33,146 bases of DNA, taken from positions 1 through 33,146 of the forward strand of contig NZ_CALCZQ010000020.1 of assembly GCF_937903345.1 (NCBI RefSeq), given 5' to 3'. Within the stretch, counting starts at the first letter, position 1. The number at the start of each line of letters is the position of its first letter. This document shows positions 8,834 to 16,633 of this stretch, in pieces. The notes under the pieces are model-generated. The model worked only from the letters and a program-made list of their open reading frames with translations, did no database searches and was not told the DNA's origin. This DNA comes from an uncultured Emticicia sp. GTDB taxonomy: Bacteria; Bacteroidota; Bacteroidia; Cytophagales; Spirosomataceae. A program made the position numbers and the translations under genes.

Positions 8834-8960
8834 TAAATTCTTTTCAACACACAAAACCATTAGTTTATGTAACATTTAGGCAACAAAATACACTTCTACT
8901 GAATTGCTTGCTTCGGTAGTTTGATAATCTATATTTCAAAAACTGAATTTTTACTGAAAC

Positions 8961-9209
8961 TTAGGCAAGTTCAAATTCGGCTTGCATCAAATACTGTTTG
9001 ATGTCCTTAATAGTTTGTAAATGAGTCCAGTCTGAATCAGGAATATTTATCTCAAAAATAGTTTCTAATCTTAAAATTAGGTCTGTAACGTCCAGAGAGT
9101 CAAGTCCGAGGTCTTTTATTAGATTGGCATTTTCCTCCAATGCAGATGTTGGAACACCCATATCATTAAAGCATTCGTAGAGTTTTTTTGTGATTGTTTC
9201 CATTTTCAT
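8961..9209 (-). CDS. Acyl carrier protein
   Basis: The 82-residue acidic helical protein has the phosphopantetheine attachment motif LGLDSLD with Ser38. It is followed by helix DVTDLILRLETIFEINIPD and TIKDIKQYL, all as expected for an ACP. ACPs carry acyl chains as thioesters on a 4'-phosphopantetheine arm in the cytoplasm. It lies 18 nt downstream of a gene encoding an ACP-like protein without the serine, and it ends an operon started by an outer-membrane protein gene. It is probably a specialised ACP, since fatty-acid synthesis genes (fabD/F/G) are not adjacent. Confidence 0.9.
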   Translation of the reverse strand: MKMETITKKLYECFNDMGVPTSALEENANLIKDLGLDSLDVTDLILRLETIFEINIPDSDWTHLQTIKDIKQYLMQAEFELA

Positions 9210-9227
9210 TTAGATTATAATTATGCT

Positions 9228-9497
9228 TTATTTGCTACTTGTATAAAAAAGTTCATTCTTTACTTCGTGAAAAATTATGTAGAAAATGAGGTCTAACACA
9301 TATTCATATCTTTGAGGAGAGTTCTTTTTTGAGAATGTCATATCTAAAATTCCTTCGAGATAGTCAAGCATCTGTAAGATTTCTTCGTCCGAAAGCCCAA
9401 AATCTGTTTTAAAATTTTTACCATAAGTAACATCAGTCGGAGGTATCAAGAAATTTTTATGTAAATACGATGTCAGGTAATACGGGTCAAATTCCAT
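9228..9497 (-). CDS. ACP-like protein lacking the phosphopantetheine serine
   Basis: This 89-residue protein aligns by eye with the neighbouring ACP: DFGLSDEEI here against DLGLDSLDV there, followed by a helix ending in YLEGILDMTF against RLETIFEINI. The modified Ser38 of the partner aligns with Asp37; a serine is present one residue earlier. If the alignment holds, this protein probably cannot carry the prosthetic group at the normal place. It may be a structural partner of the ACP or of an acyltransferase. A perfect Shine-Dalgarno sequence precedes it, unusual for this phylum. It might also be an ACP with a shifted serine, or an unrelated helical protein. Confidence 0.65.
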   Translation of the reverse strand: MEFDPYYLTSYLHKNFLIPPTDVTYGKNFKTDFGLSDEEILQMLDYLEGILDMTFSKKNSPQRYEYVLDLIFYIIFHEVKNELFYTSSK

Positions 9498-9500
9498 GAT

Positions 9501-9509
9501 AACCTCCTT
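9501..9509 (-). promoter_or_regulatory. Strong Shine-Dalgarno sequence
   Basis: On the minus strand AAAGGAGGT lies a few nt upstream of the ATG at 9495-9497. It fully matches the anti-Shine-Dalgarno core and fixes the start. I saw no comparable site before the other genes in the window. Confidence 0.85.
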
Positions 9510-9547
9510 TTATTTGATGCTAATTTTTAGGGTTTGGGTTTGTAAGA

Positions 9548-10321
9548 TTAGATTTTAGTTTTTTTACGGAGTCGTTCGGCATTAATGTCAAAAAGACCGA
9601 CTTTGATACCAAAGTTTACCGAAACGCCGCTTAATTGATTACTCGTTGGTATAAGTGCAGTATTGGTACTTACCAATGAACTTTTACCAGCAGCGATGCG
9701 GTAGTTTGCACCAATAAAGATTTTTGAATATTTGAAAACATTTGCCTCTAAATGAATGCCAGGCTGAATGGCAAAAAACATATTTTCGCCTTTACCATTG
9801 CCTTCGTTTTTCATTCCATCTTGATTTTTACCATCAACTCCATCTTTATCCTTACCATAATTTCGTTCATTATCCATTTTGTTGGCATTCAATGAATCAA
9901 TATTTGCCATACCTGCACCAATCATCAAAGGAAAAGATACGTGTATCAATGAATTTGGTTTTGGGGTATATTCTAACTTTAAACCTCCAAACTGTGCATC
10001 CATTGTATAAAGTTTAGCCGAACTCAATTTAGTAGGCGTATAATTTTCGGCGATTGTGGTGTAAGCGACTGCACCAATCCCCCATTTTTTGTTTGCTTGC
10101 AGCATTGCGGACACACCTCCCATCGGAGTAAAGCCCCCAGCCAAACTCGCATATTGAATTTCGGGAGCAACATATATACCTACGTAAGTTAATGACTTAA
10201 ACGGCTTAAAGTTCTTGTGGTTAAACATTGTTTTTGTTTCATCTTTTTGTGTTTGAGCAAAGAGATTAGATACACTTAAAACCATTACTAACGCAGCCAC
10301 AATTTTCATTTTTGATTTCAT
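9548..10321 (-). CDS. Hypothetical outer-membrane protein
   Basis: The protein has 257 residues (253 if the second ATG at 10309 is used), with a signal peptide ending SNLFAQ. The mature part has strand-like stretches: LTYVGIYVAPEIQYASL, WGIGAVAYTTI, FGGLKLEYTP, HVSFPLMIGAGMAN, HLEANVFKYS, IFIGANYRIAAG and VSVNFGIKVGLF. This is consistent with an outer-membrane barrel. A hydrophilic insert rich in Asp, Asn, Lys and Gly (about residues 145-182) is probably an exposed loop and resembles the linker in the PepSY-like lipoprotein. The gene heads the operon with the ACP-like and ACP genes behind a putative ECF promoter at 10364-10390. Family not recognised. Confidence 0.65.
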   Translation of the reverse strand: MKSKMKIVAALVMVLSVSNLFAQTQKDETKTMFNHKNFKPFKSLTYVGIYVAPEIQYASLAGGFTPMGGVSAMLQANKKWGIGAVAYTTIAENYTPTKLSSAKLYTMDAQFGGLKLEYTPKPNSLIHVSFPLMIGAGMANIDSLNANKMDNERNYGKDKDGVDGKNQDGMKNEGNGKGENMFFAIQPGIHLEANVFKYSKIFIGANYRIAAGKSSLVSTNTALIPTSNQLSGVSVNFGIKVGLFDINAERLRKKTKI

Positions 10322-10363
10322 CTTTTTCTTTGTTTTTAATTATTGAATTAGTCTTTAATTACA

Positions 10364-10390
10364 TTACACGGAAAGTGGTATAGACCGTTG
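10364..10390 (-). promoter_or_regulatory. Putative ECF sigma promoter, site B
   Basis: On the minus strand CAGGCAACG is followed by 16 nt (counted from CAACG) and GTGTAA, 43 nt upstream of the first start of the outer-membrane protein gene. Sequence and spacing match sites A, C and D. Confidence 0.6.
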
Positions 10391-10548
10391 CCTGCTGCTT
10401 GTAAATAATTTTCTACATTTCAATGATAAAACAAAATAACAGCTCAATTCTGTGGAAAATCTGAAATACTAAGGCTTTCAATGGCTTTTTAATGTCATTT
10501 ATACCGTACTCATACTTAAAAAAGTATAAACGTTTTTTGATAGCCCGC

Positions 10549-10589
10549 AAAAAAAGCCTACTATTTGATTTTTATTTCAAAATAGTAGG
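10549..10589 (-). terminator. Rho-independent terminator after YncE-like gene
   Basis: CCTACTATTTGA (10557-10568) pairs with TCAAAATAGTAGG (10577-10589) with one bulged base. On the minus strand the stem is followed by C and seven T. It lies just past the stop of the propeller gene. Apart from this and promoter B, 10322-10612 shows nothing gene-like. Confidence 0.8.
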
Positions 10590-10612
10590 TTCATCTTTAT
10601 TTTTTTCAACTA

Positions 10613-11626
10613 TTATTTTCCAAACTCTAAAACCATAAAAGTACCTGCCAAAACTTTTGGTCTTGGGCGTGGGTTTTCTGTGGTTGCTGGTGGAGTTTCA
10701 CCATATTGAGCCGACATTGTGAATATATGATTTGTTTTTGGGTCAATTGTAATGGTTCTTGCCCCTTTCTCAGAATTAATGGTTTCTGTTACAACATATT
10801 TTGAAGGAGATTCTTCTTTAACTACTGAAATTGTACCTTCACCATTCGATGCAAAAGCTGTTTTTGAAATTGGGTCAAAAACTACACCATCGCAACGCTC
10901 GCCGATTGGTACTTCTGCTATGATTTTACCATCATTTGCCGATAAAATTATCATTTTTTTATTACCACAAACGGCAAATAATCGTTCAGTTCTTAGGTCA
11001 ATTGCCAATCCTGTTGGTTCTTCACCAGTCCCGATTTTAAAACGATTTTTGATAGCTAACGTTTTTGCATCGAAAGAAACAATTTCATTTAGGTCTTCTA
11101 AATTCACAAAAATTGTCCCTTTCCCATCTGAAACACCTGCTTCGGCTGCTTCACCGCCCAATTTTACGGTTTCGATAGCTTTCAAAGTTGCAACATCAAT
11201 GGCTGTAACGCTACCACCTTTATGATTAAAAATAAAAACTCGATTAGAAAACTTATCATACAATAAAGCATCGGGGTTTTCTCCTGTTGGTATTTCAGAC
11301 AGTTTTGCCAAAGTTTTTGTATCGAAAACTATCACCGAGTTTGTTCTGCCCGAAGTAATAAAGCCTTTACCCAATTCAGCCACCGTTACAATGCCATGTA
11401 CGCCCTTCGTATCTGGAATAACACCGATTTTTTCGTGGGTATCTACATTCAACACCTCTACTTGATTGCTATGCGAAAGGTATAATTGACGGTCTTGGGC
11501 ATTTACCGAAAGATAATCCCAGCCCCCCTCACCACCAATAATCGTCTTCTTGATGAGCTTAGTTTGACCAAAAGCAATGGTAGATAGAGCATACCAAATA
11601 ACTAATAAAAGACCTGTTTTTTTCAT
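10613..11626 (-). CDS. YncE-like beta-propeller protein
   Basis: This 337-residue secreted protein has a signal peptide ending IAFGQ. Repeating beta-propeller blades of about 40-45 residues follow, of the type NSVIVFDTKTLAKLSEIPTG, GSVTAIDVATLKAIETVKLGG, NEIVSFDAKTLAIKNRFKIG and GTISVVKEES. This is the YVTN/YncE pattern, in which blade strands carry an [IV]-x-D-x-x-T-L core. Such proteins are extracytoplasmic; some bind DNA or ligands, but the role here is unknown. A proline-rich segment (ENPRPRPK) lies near the C-terminus. The gene appears to be transcribed alone and ends in the strong terminator at 10549-10589. Confidence 0.8.
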   Translation of the reverse strand: MKKTGLLLVIWYALSTIAFGQTKLIKKTIIGGEGGWDYLSVNAQDRQLYLSHSNQVEVLNVDTHEKIGVIPDTKGVHGIVTVAELGKGFITSGRTNSVIVFDTKTLAKLSEIPTGENPDALLYDKFSNRVFIFNHKGGSVTAIDVATLKAIETVKLGGEAAEAGVSDGKGTIFVNLEDLNEIVSFDAKTLAIKNRFKIGTGEEPTGLAIDLRTERLFAVCGNKKMIILSANDGKIIAEVPIGERCDGVVFDPISKTAFASNGEGTISVVKEESPSKYVVTETINSEKGARTITIDPKTNHIFTMSAQYGETPPATTENPRPRPKVLAGTFMVLEFGK

Positions 11627-11704
11627 TTTGTAAAGGTTTAAATTGTAATGTATATCAAAAAATAAAAATTAATGTCCCAACTATAATCATTGTTTGTACA
11701 AATA

Positions 11705-12100
11705 TTATTCATTAAAATTGAGCAGGTATCCAAATTTTTGAAACAAAAAGTAAATTATTCCAAGCCACACGATGATGATAATGACAGATGCCCAATTAAT
11801 ATTTTTATGTGTTACAGAATTTTCTATTGCTCTTTTTCTTGCATCTTGTAAAACGGTAGATGGAATAAGTTTAATCGATAACAATATCAATAATGGGACA
11901 ATAATTAAATCGTCAAGAAGCCCCAAAATTGGTATAAAATCAGGTATTAAATCAATTGGGCTTAAAAGATAACCAATTGTTAAACCAATAAGCAATTTAA
12001 CTAAGAATGGAATTCGCTTGTCTGAATAAACCAACGCCAAAACGTGTATTTCTGCTTTTAATAGTTTTACTTTTCGTTTTAATTTGTTTATTATTTTCAC
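11705..12100 (-). CDS. DUF1232 (YkvA-like) membrane protein
   Basis: The 131-residue protein begins with a basic N-terminus (KLKRKVKLLKAE). It has the DUF1232 core KLLIGLTIGYLLSPIDLIPDFIPILGLLDDLIIV at about 35-69, with the signature SPIDLIPD...GLLDD, and a C-terminal hydrophobic segment (about 100-120). Two or three membrane segments are predicted by eye. The function of the family is unknown. It is the last gene of a three-gene operon, 4 nt after the EamA gene. Confidence 0.85.
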   Translation of the reverse strand: MKIINKLKRKVKLLKAEIHVLALVYSDKRIPFLVKLLIGLTIGYLLSPIDLIPDFIPILGLLDDLIIVPLLILLSIKLIPSTVLQDARKRAIENSVTHKNINWASVIIIIVWLGIIYFLFQKFGYLLNFNE

Positions 12101-12104
12101 AGGA

Positions 12105-12530
12105 TTATTTCCAAATTAAAATTATCATTCCTATCAAAATAAACCCAGCACCTGCTAAAACTTTTGCTGTTACTGGTTCTTTTAGAAGTAAAAATGAAAG
12201 TAAAAGCGTTACAACAATACTTGCTTTGTCAATACTTGCAACATAAGAAACTTGTCCGATTTTCATTGCTCGGTAATAAAAAATCCAAGATAATGATGTT
12301 GTAAGTCCTGAAATTGATAAGAAAATCAAATTGCTTTTGGAAGCTTGCTGCAACTCTGCAAAGGCGTTTCTAAACAAAAAAGCGTTTGCAACTACTATGG
12401 TAAAAACCACAATCGTTCGTATGGCAAGTGCTGTATCGCTACTCAAATCCTTCATTCCAAACTTTGCAATAACAGAGGTTAGACCTGCAAAAACCATTGA
12501 AATGATAGCGTAAATTATCCATTTTTCCAT
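12105..12530 (-). CDS. EamA-family half-size transporter
   Basis: The 141-residue protein has five hydrophobic helices (about 4-22, 34-53, 67-86, 96-114, 120-139) and one EamA domain. Visible motifs are ISMVFAGLTSVIAKFGM at the N-terminus and VSYVASIDKASIVVTLLLSF then LLLKEPVTAKVLAGAGFILIG at the end. Single-domain EamA/DMT proteins usually act as dimers and transport small metabolites; the substrate is unknown. The start lies 1 nt after the stop of the COG4705-like gene and the end is 4 nt from the DUF1232 gene, so translation is probably coupled. Confidence 0.85.
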   Translation of the reverse strand: MEKWIIYAIISMVFAGLTSVIAKFGMKDLSSDTALAIRTIVVFTIVVANAFLFRNAFAELQQASKSNLIFLSISGLTTSLSWIFYYRAMKIGQVSYVASIDKASIVVTLLLSFLLLKEPVTAKVLAGAGFILIGMIILIWK

Positions 12531-12531
12531 T

Positions 12532-13254
12532 TTATGTATTTTGTTTTTTTAGCTTCGTACTTAAAAAGATAGCTATAAATGTAGTTATTAGCACCACACT
12601 TGTCCAGACATTCCCAAAGTCAAGCCCCGCTGGTTTTGAAATATAGTTTCCAACTGTTGCTCCAATTGGGTGCATTAAAACCAAAGCAATCCAATAGCAA
12701 AGTTCTTTTGAAACTTTTGTATAGAAAACTATTAGCACCACAACACCTAAAAGGCCTAACAAAAGCAATGAGCCACCTAATGCTCCTAATGGGGTATCGT
12801 TTGACAGAAAATCGCCAGAGGTAGTCCCAAAGGTGCTTGACATTAAGATTGCAAACCAATATAAAAATTGTGTTTTTAAGTCAAGTCCCTTTTCAATTGA
12901 GGAGTTTGGTGCAGTCAATCGCCAAAATATAAGTATGCTTGTCAAAACACCCATAACCAAAAGAGACCCCCAAACTGTCCCTAAGTTTAGTGGTGAAATC
13001 ACTACAAAGTCAGCTATATTTGTTCCTGCAATATTACCTAAGATAATGAGCAACCAATAAAAAATGTGGTTTTCGCCTTTCGTAAATGAAATTATTGTCA
13101 GTGAAACTACATAAATAGTTATTAATGAGATAGAGCCTGTGCTATATCCTAAGCCTAAGTTCCTTGAAATTAAGTTGCCTACAATTTCTCCGATTGTAGT
13201 TGCCAAAATCATCAGTAACCAGTATGTTAAATCTATTTTTGGGAAATCTTTCAT
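12532..13254 (-). CDS. COG4705-like repeat membrane protein
   Basis: This 240-residue integral membrane protein is built from four repeats of about 60 residues, each with a helix pair. The repeats share the pattern YWLLMILATTIGEIVGNLIS, YWLLIILGNIAGTNIADFVV, YWFAILMSSTFGTTSGDFLS and YWIALVLMHPIGATVGNYIS. Each is followed by a short loop with L(G/D) and a second helix. This fits the uncharacterised COG4705 family of membrane proteins. The conserved small and polar residues in the first helix of each repeat suggest a substrate path, but no substrate is known. It is the first gene of a tightly packed membrane operon with EamA and DUF1232 genes. Confidence 0.75.
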   Translation of the reverse strand: MKDFPKIDLTYWLLMILATTIGEIVGNLISRNLGLGYSTGSISLITIYVVSLTIISFTKGENHIFYWLLIILGNIAGTNIADFVVISPLNLGTVWGSLLVMGVLTSILIFWRLTAPNSSIEKGLDLKTQFLYWFAILMSSTFGTTSGDFLSNDTPLGALGGSLLLLGLLGVVVLIVFYTKVSKELCYWIALVLMHPIGATVGNYISKPAGLDFGNVWTSVVLITTFIAIFLSTKLKKQNT

Positions 13255-13408
13255 TATTATATATATGTTACAGTTTTATAATATTGGTTAAAGTTCAATT
13301 GGTTTAGTTCAGGAGATTCCTGATATTTTTGAGGTTTAATTGTAGCTAAATTTCAATCAACACTGTAAACTTGACCAACTAAGAAAGAAAAACAGCTATA
13401 TGAGCCTT

Positions 13409-15826
13409 TTAAAACTCCTTTGAGAACTGATTATCCATTAGTTTTTCTTTGAATGCCGACTTGAAAGTATAGGCAAATGTGAGCATAATGGCTCTTGTAT
13501 CGGCTTTTTGGCTTCGAGTAAAATTAAATTCAGACGAATACGTTTTTGAGCCACTTTTTAGTGTATTGAATACATCAACCACCACCAAACCCAAACGAGC
13601 ATTACCTTTACCTAATTTTTGCTGAAAACCTAAGTCCACAAAATAAAGCGGTATTTGTCTGCCTTGTGGCGTTGTGAATGCCGATGTATAATTACCAACT
13701 ACTTGCAACTTTCCACCTTTGTTTAAGCTAAAGTTATTGATTAGTTTTCCATACCAGTTAAATGAACTTTGTACGGCATCCGATAGTACATTGCTACCAT
13801 TGAGTTCTTGTTGAAACAAATTAATGCTTGCATTGAAATCAAAGAATGTAGTTGGTTTTCCGACAAATATATTTTCTATTCCGTAGCTATTGGCAGTGCC
13901 AACATTTTGGGGAGCGTTAAGTACGACACCATTGCTTTGAGCAATAAAAATGTTTCTGATAGTGTTTTTTGAATGACGGTAAAACAAATTTGATGATAGA
14001 TTAAATTTATCCCATTCTTTATTATATCCCAACTCTAAGGCATTGATGAGTTCAGGCTTCAAATTAGGATTACCGCTGTGTGGGTTGAGAGCATCAGTAA
14101 TATCAACAAACGGGTTCAGTTGCCCCAGTCTTGGGCGATTGATTCTTCTGCCATAGTTTAGTTTCCAAGAGCTATTTTCATTAATATGATACGTCAAATT
14201 TGCTGTTGGGAAAAGTTTTAAATATTGATTCGTAAAATTTGTACTGTTGTTTTGCGTACTGCCAGCATTATTTACTTGCTCGACTCTTAGCCCCAAATCA
14301 TATTTCCATTTCGGTTTATCAGTTTTACCAAAAGCATCGTGAAAAAGAGCGTAAATGGCGTGAACTTGTTCATTAAAATTAAAAATATTGCTTGATGCAG
14401 TATTAATTACATAAACTTCTCCCACCTTATTAGAGGCTTCGTAGTCGGTTTTGATATTTCGAAAAATACCTTTGTAACCAGTTTCAAAAAGCCCATGTTG
14501 CGAAACTGGAAAAGCATAATCAAATTTGGCATTAGATATTACACCATCTTCATAATTGTGCGTTTTTTGCAAAATAATATTACCAATGGTGGTTTGACTT
14601 TCGCTCAAATTTTTGGTATCAATATCTGTATTTTCTCTACCTTTTTCTAAGGAAGATGTAAAACTGGCGGTCAATATTTTTTTGTCATTTTCAAACTTAT
14701 GACCATAATCTAAGGCTATTTCACCAACCTTTGCACGTTGTAACTCTAACGAATGTCTGTCATTTGCATAATTAAAAACACCTGCTTTGTTTCTCACTTT
14801 GCTTATCAAATCTTCATCATTATCTTTTCCTTCGGCACTTCCGATGGCTTCAAAAGTAAAACTATTCTTGTCGTTGGGCGTAAAATCCAAATTTAGTTTT
14901 AGATTTTGTAGGCTCTCAAATCGTTCATCGTTTCTGATTTGGTCTATCTGATAATTATCGGGCAAATTAAAGTTTGTTCGATTGCCCGTAATATATTTGG
15001 TTCGTCCTGCGAAACGGTTATCATAACCCAAGCCAATGTTTAGTTTTTTTGATTTATGATTCAGTATCAACGAACTATTTATTCTATTTCTCGACCCCTC
15101 GCCTAAGCCAACAACAAATGCCCCATTTGTGCCAGATAGATTATTTTTTTTGAGTTTGATGTTGATAATCCCGCTTTCGGCGTTGGCATCATACTTTGAC
15201 GAAGCATTATTGATAATTTCAAAACTTTCGATACTACTCGCTGGAATTTGGTCGGTATTAGTGAGGTTCGAGTTTCTGCCATTTATCAAAATCAGCGGTG
15301 CTTTTCCTCTAAGTGTAATCCCGCCATCAGCATCAACGGCCACGGTTGGTGTATTTTTCAATAAGTCAGTAGCAGTGCCACCAGTTTGGGAAATATTCGT
15401 TGCAACATTGACAATAAATCCTTCATTTGTTTTTTCTATCAATTTTTTTTGTGCCGTAACTACTACTTCGCCCAAGACTTTATTATCAGTAGCGAAGTTT
15501 AAATCAGCAAAAAGTATATCTTTGTTACTTTCTGACAGTAGAACTTGCTTTGAAATAGTCTTATAACCAATCAAACTAACTTTGAGCAAATAGTTGCCAA
15601 AACTCAGATTTGTAAACGAGAATTTACCCAAAGAATCACTACTTGTAAAGTGTAAAATTTTTGTAGAATCAGGCATTTTTGCCACTGTAATAGTCGCAAA
15701 TTCAATTGCTTGCTTATTTTCAACAAGATTTCCTTTGATGCTTCCAGCATTTTGAGCAAAGGAAATATGTGCCATAAAAAGCAAAACACTCAAAATAACA
15801 TTCGATTTAAAGATATTGATTAACAT
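13409..15826 (-). CDS. TonB-receptor-like outer-membrane beta-barrel protein
   Basis: The 805-residue protein has a signal peptide ending ISFAQ. A carboxypeptidase-regulatory-like domain follows (about 27-115: GSIKGNLVENKQAIEFATI, DSLGKFSFTNL). Then comes a plug (about 120-220: EVVVTAQKKLIEKTNEG, LLKNTPTVAVDADGGITLRG, LINGRNSNL) and a large barrel with NRPRLGQLNPFVDITDALNP, a hallmark of the outer_membrane beta-barrel family PF14905. The role is probably uptake or surface binding of an unknown ligand. It is divergent from the two-component system, and repeats in the shared interval (15878-15938) suggest that the response regulator controls it. The C-terminal tail after the last strand is slightly longer than usual. 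Confidence 0.9.
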   Translation of the reverse strand: MLINIFKSNVILSVLLFMAHISFAQNAGSIKGNLVENKQAIEFATITVAKMPDSTKILHFTSSDSLGKFSFTNLSFGNYLLKVSLIGYKTISKQVLLSESNKDILFADLNFATDNKVLGEVVVTAQKKLIEKTNEGFIVNVATNISQTGGTATDLLKNTPTVAVDADGGITLRGKAPLILINGRNSNLTNTDQIPASSIESFEIINNASSKYDANAESGIINIKLKKNNLSGTNGAFVVGLGEGSRNRINSSLILNHKSKKLNIGLGYDNRFAGRTKYITGNRTNFNLPDNYQIDQIRNDERFESLQNLKLNLDFTPNDKNSFTFEAIGSAEGKDNDEDLISKVRNKAGVFNYANDRHSLELQRAKVGEIALDYGHKFENDKKILTASFTSSLEKGRENTDIDTKNLSESQTTIGNIILQKTHNYEDGVISNAKFDYAFPVSQHGLFETGYKGIFRNIKTDYEASNKVGEVYVINTASSNIFNFNEQVHAIYALFHDAFGKTDKPKWKYDLGLRVEQVNNAGSTQNNSTNFTNQYLKLFPTANLTYHINENSSWKLNYGRRINRPRLGQLNPFVDITDALNPHSGNPNLKPELINALELGYNKEWDKFNLSSNLFYRHSKNTIRNIFIAQSNGVVLNAPQNVGTANSYGIENIFVGKPTTFFDFNASINLFQQELNGSNVLSDAVQSSFNWYGKLINNFSLNKGGKLQVVGNYTSAFTTPQGRQIPLYFVDLGFQQKLGKGNARLGLVVVDVFNTLKSGSKTYSSEFNFTRSQKADTRAIMLTFAYTFKSAFKEKLMDNQFSKEF

Positions 15827-15877
15827 ACAACCTGTTTTTTTGTAATTAATAAGAACATGAACACAAACCTACGACAG

Positions 15878-15938
15878 AAATCTGTATGAAATCTGTATAT
15901 TGTCATTGAAGATAAAATCCAAAATTTATACAGAATTT
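15878..15938. promoter_or_regulatory. Putative response-regulator binding repeats
   Basis: AAATCTGTATG (15878-15888) and AAATCTGTATA (15889-15899) are direct repeats with an exact 11-bp period. An inverted near-copy, TATACAGAATTT, lies at 15927-15938. Tandem sites one helical turn apart are typical of OmpR-family regulators. They lie between the divergent receptor and regulator genes. Confidence 0.55.
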
Positions 15939-15955
15939 ATGATGAAGATTGCACA

Positions 15956-16633
15956 ATGAAAATATTATTGATAGAAGATGAGGAGCAATTAGCTCTATCT
16001 ATTCAACGCTTTCTGATTGGTGAGGGCTTTGTATGTGAATGGGTAGCTAACGTACTTGATGCCGAAGATAAAATTGGCGTTTATGAATACGATTGTATTT
16101 TAGTAGATATAATGTTGCCAGGTGGCTCAGGCTTTGAAATTATTGAACAGTTAAAAAAACTACATTCGCCTGCTGGAATTATTATTATTTCTGCCAAAAA
16201 TGCACTCGATGACAAAATCAAAGGCTTAGATTTAGGGGCAGATGATTATTTAACGAAGCCTTTTCATTTATCTGAACTCAATTCAAGAGTAAAATCAGTT
16301 TTACGAAGAAGACAATTTGCAGGAAATCAAGAAATAACTTTTGGAGTATTACGCATCATTCCAGAGTCAAAAGAGGTTTGGGTTAGTCAGAGAAATATCA
16401 TTTTGACAAAAAAAGAATATGATTTATTGATGTATTTGGTAGCCAATCAAAATCGAGTGCTTACAAAAACATCTATTTCTGAGCATTTATATGGTGATGA
16501 AATTGACCAGTCTGACTCATTCGATTTTTTATATTCTCATATCAAAAATTTACGCAAAAAACTTCTCGAAGCAGGCTGCCCTGATTATATTCAAACGCTC
16601 TACGGTACTGGTTATAAATTTAATTTAATATGA
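15956..16633 (+). CDS. OmpR-family response regulator
   Basis: The 225-residue regulator has a receiver domain with acidic pocket EDEE (7-10), phospho-acceptor Asp51 (in LVDIMLPGG), Ser79 and Lys101 (LTKPF). A C-terminal winged-helix DNA-binding domain (about 128-222) follows, with LTKKEYDLLMYLVANQNRVL and the recognition region DSFDFLYSHIKNLRKKL and TLYGTGYKF. It is cytoplasmic and presumably phosphorylated by the kinase encoded next, whose ATG overlaps its stop (ATGA). Candidate binding repeats lie just upstream, suggesting autoregulation and control of the divergent receptor gene. Confidence 0.95.
   Translation: MKILLIEDEEQLALSIQRFLIGEGFVCEWVANVLDAEDKIGVYEYDCILVDIMLPGGSGFEIIEQLKKLHSPAGIIIISAKNALDDKIKGLDLGADDYLTKPFHLSELNSRVKSVLRRRQFAGNQEITFGVLRIIPESKEVWVSQRNIILTKKEYDLLMYLVANQNRVLTKTSISEHLYGDEIDQSDSFDFLYSHIKNLRKKLLEAGCPDYIQTLYGTGYKFNLI

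Noticed and set aside
8870..8890. AGGCAAC resembling the ECF -35 element
   Set aside because: It reads CAACA rather than CAACG, has no GTGTAA partner, and points to no plus-strand gene.
13309..13323. TCAGGA/TCCTGA hairpin after the TonB-like barrel operon region
   Set aside because: The stem is only 6-7 bp and the T-run lies on the plus strand, where no gene ends.
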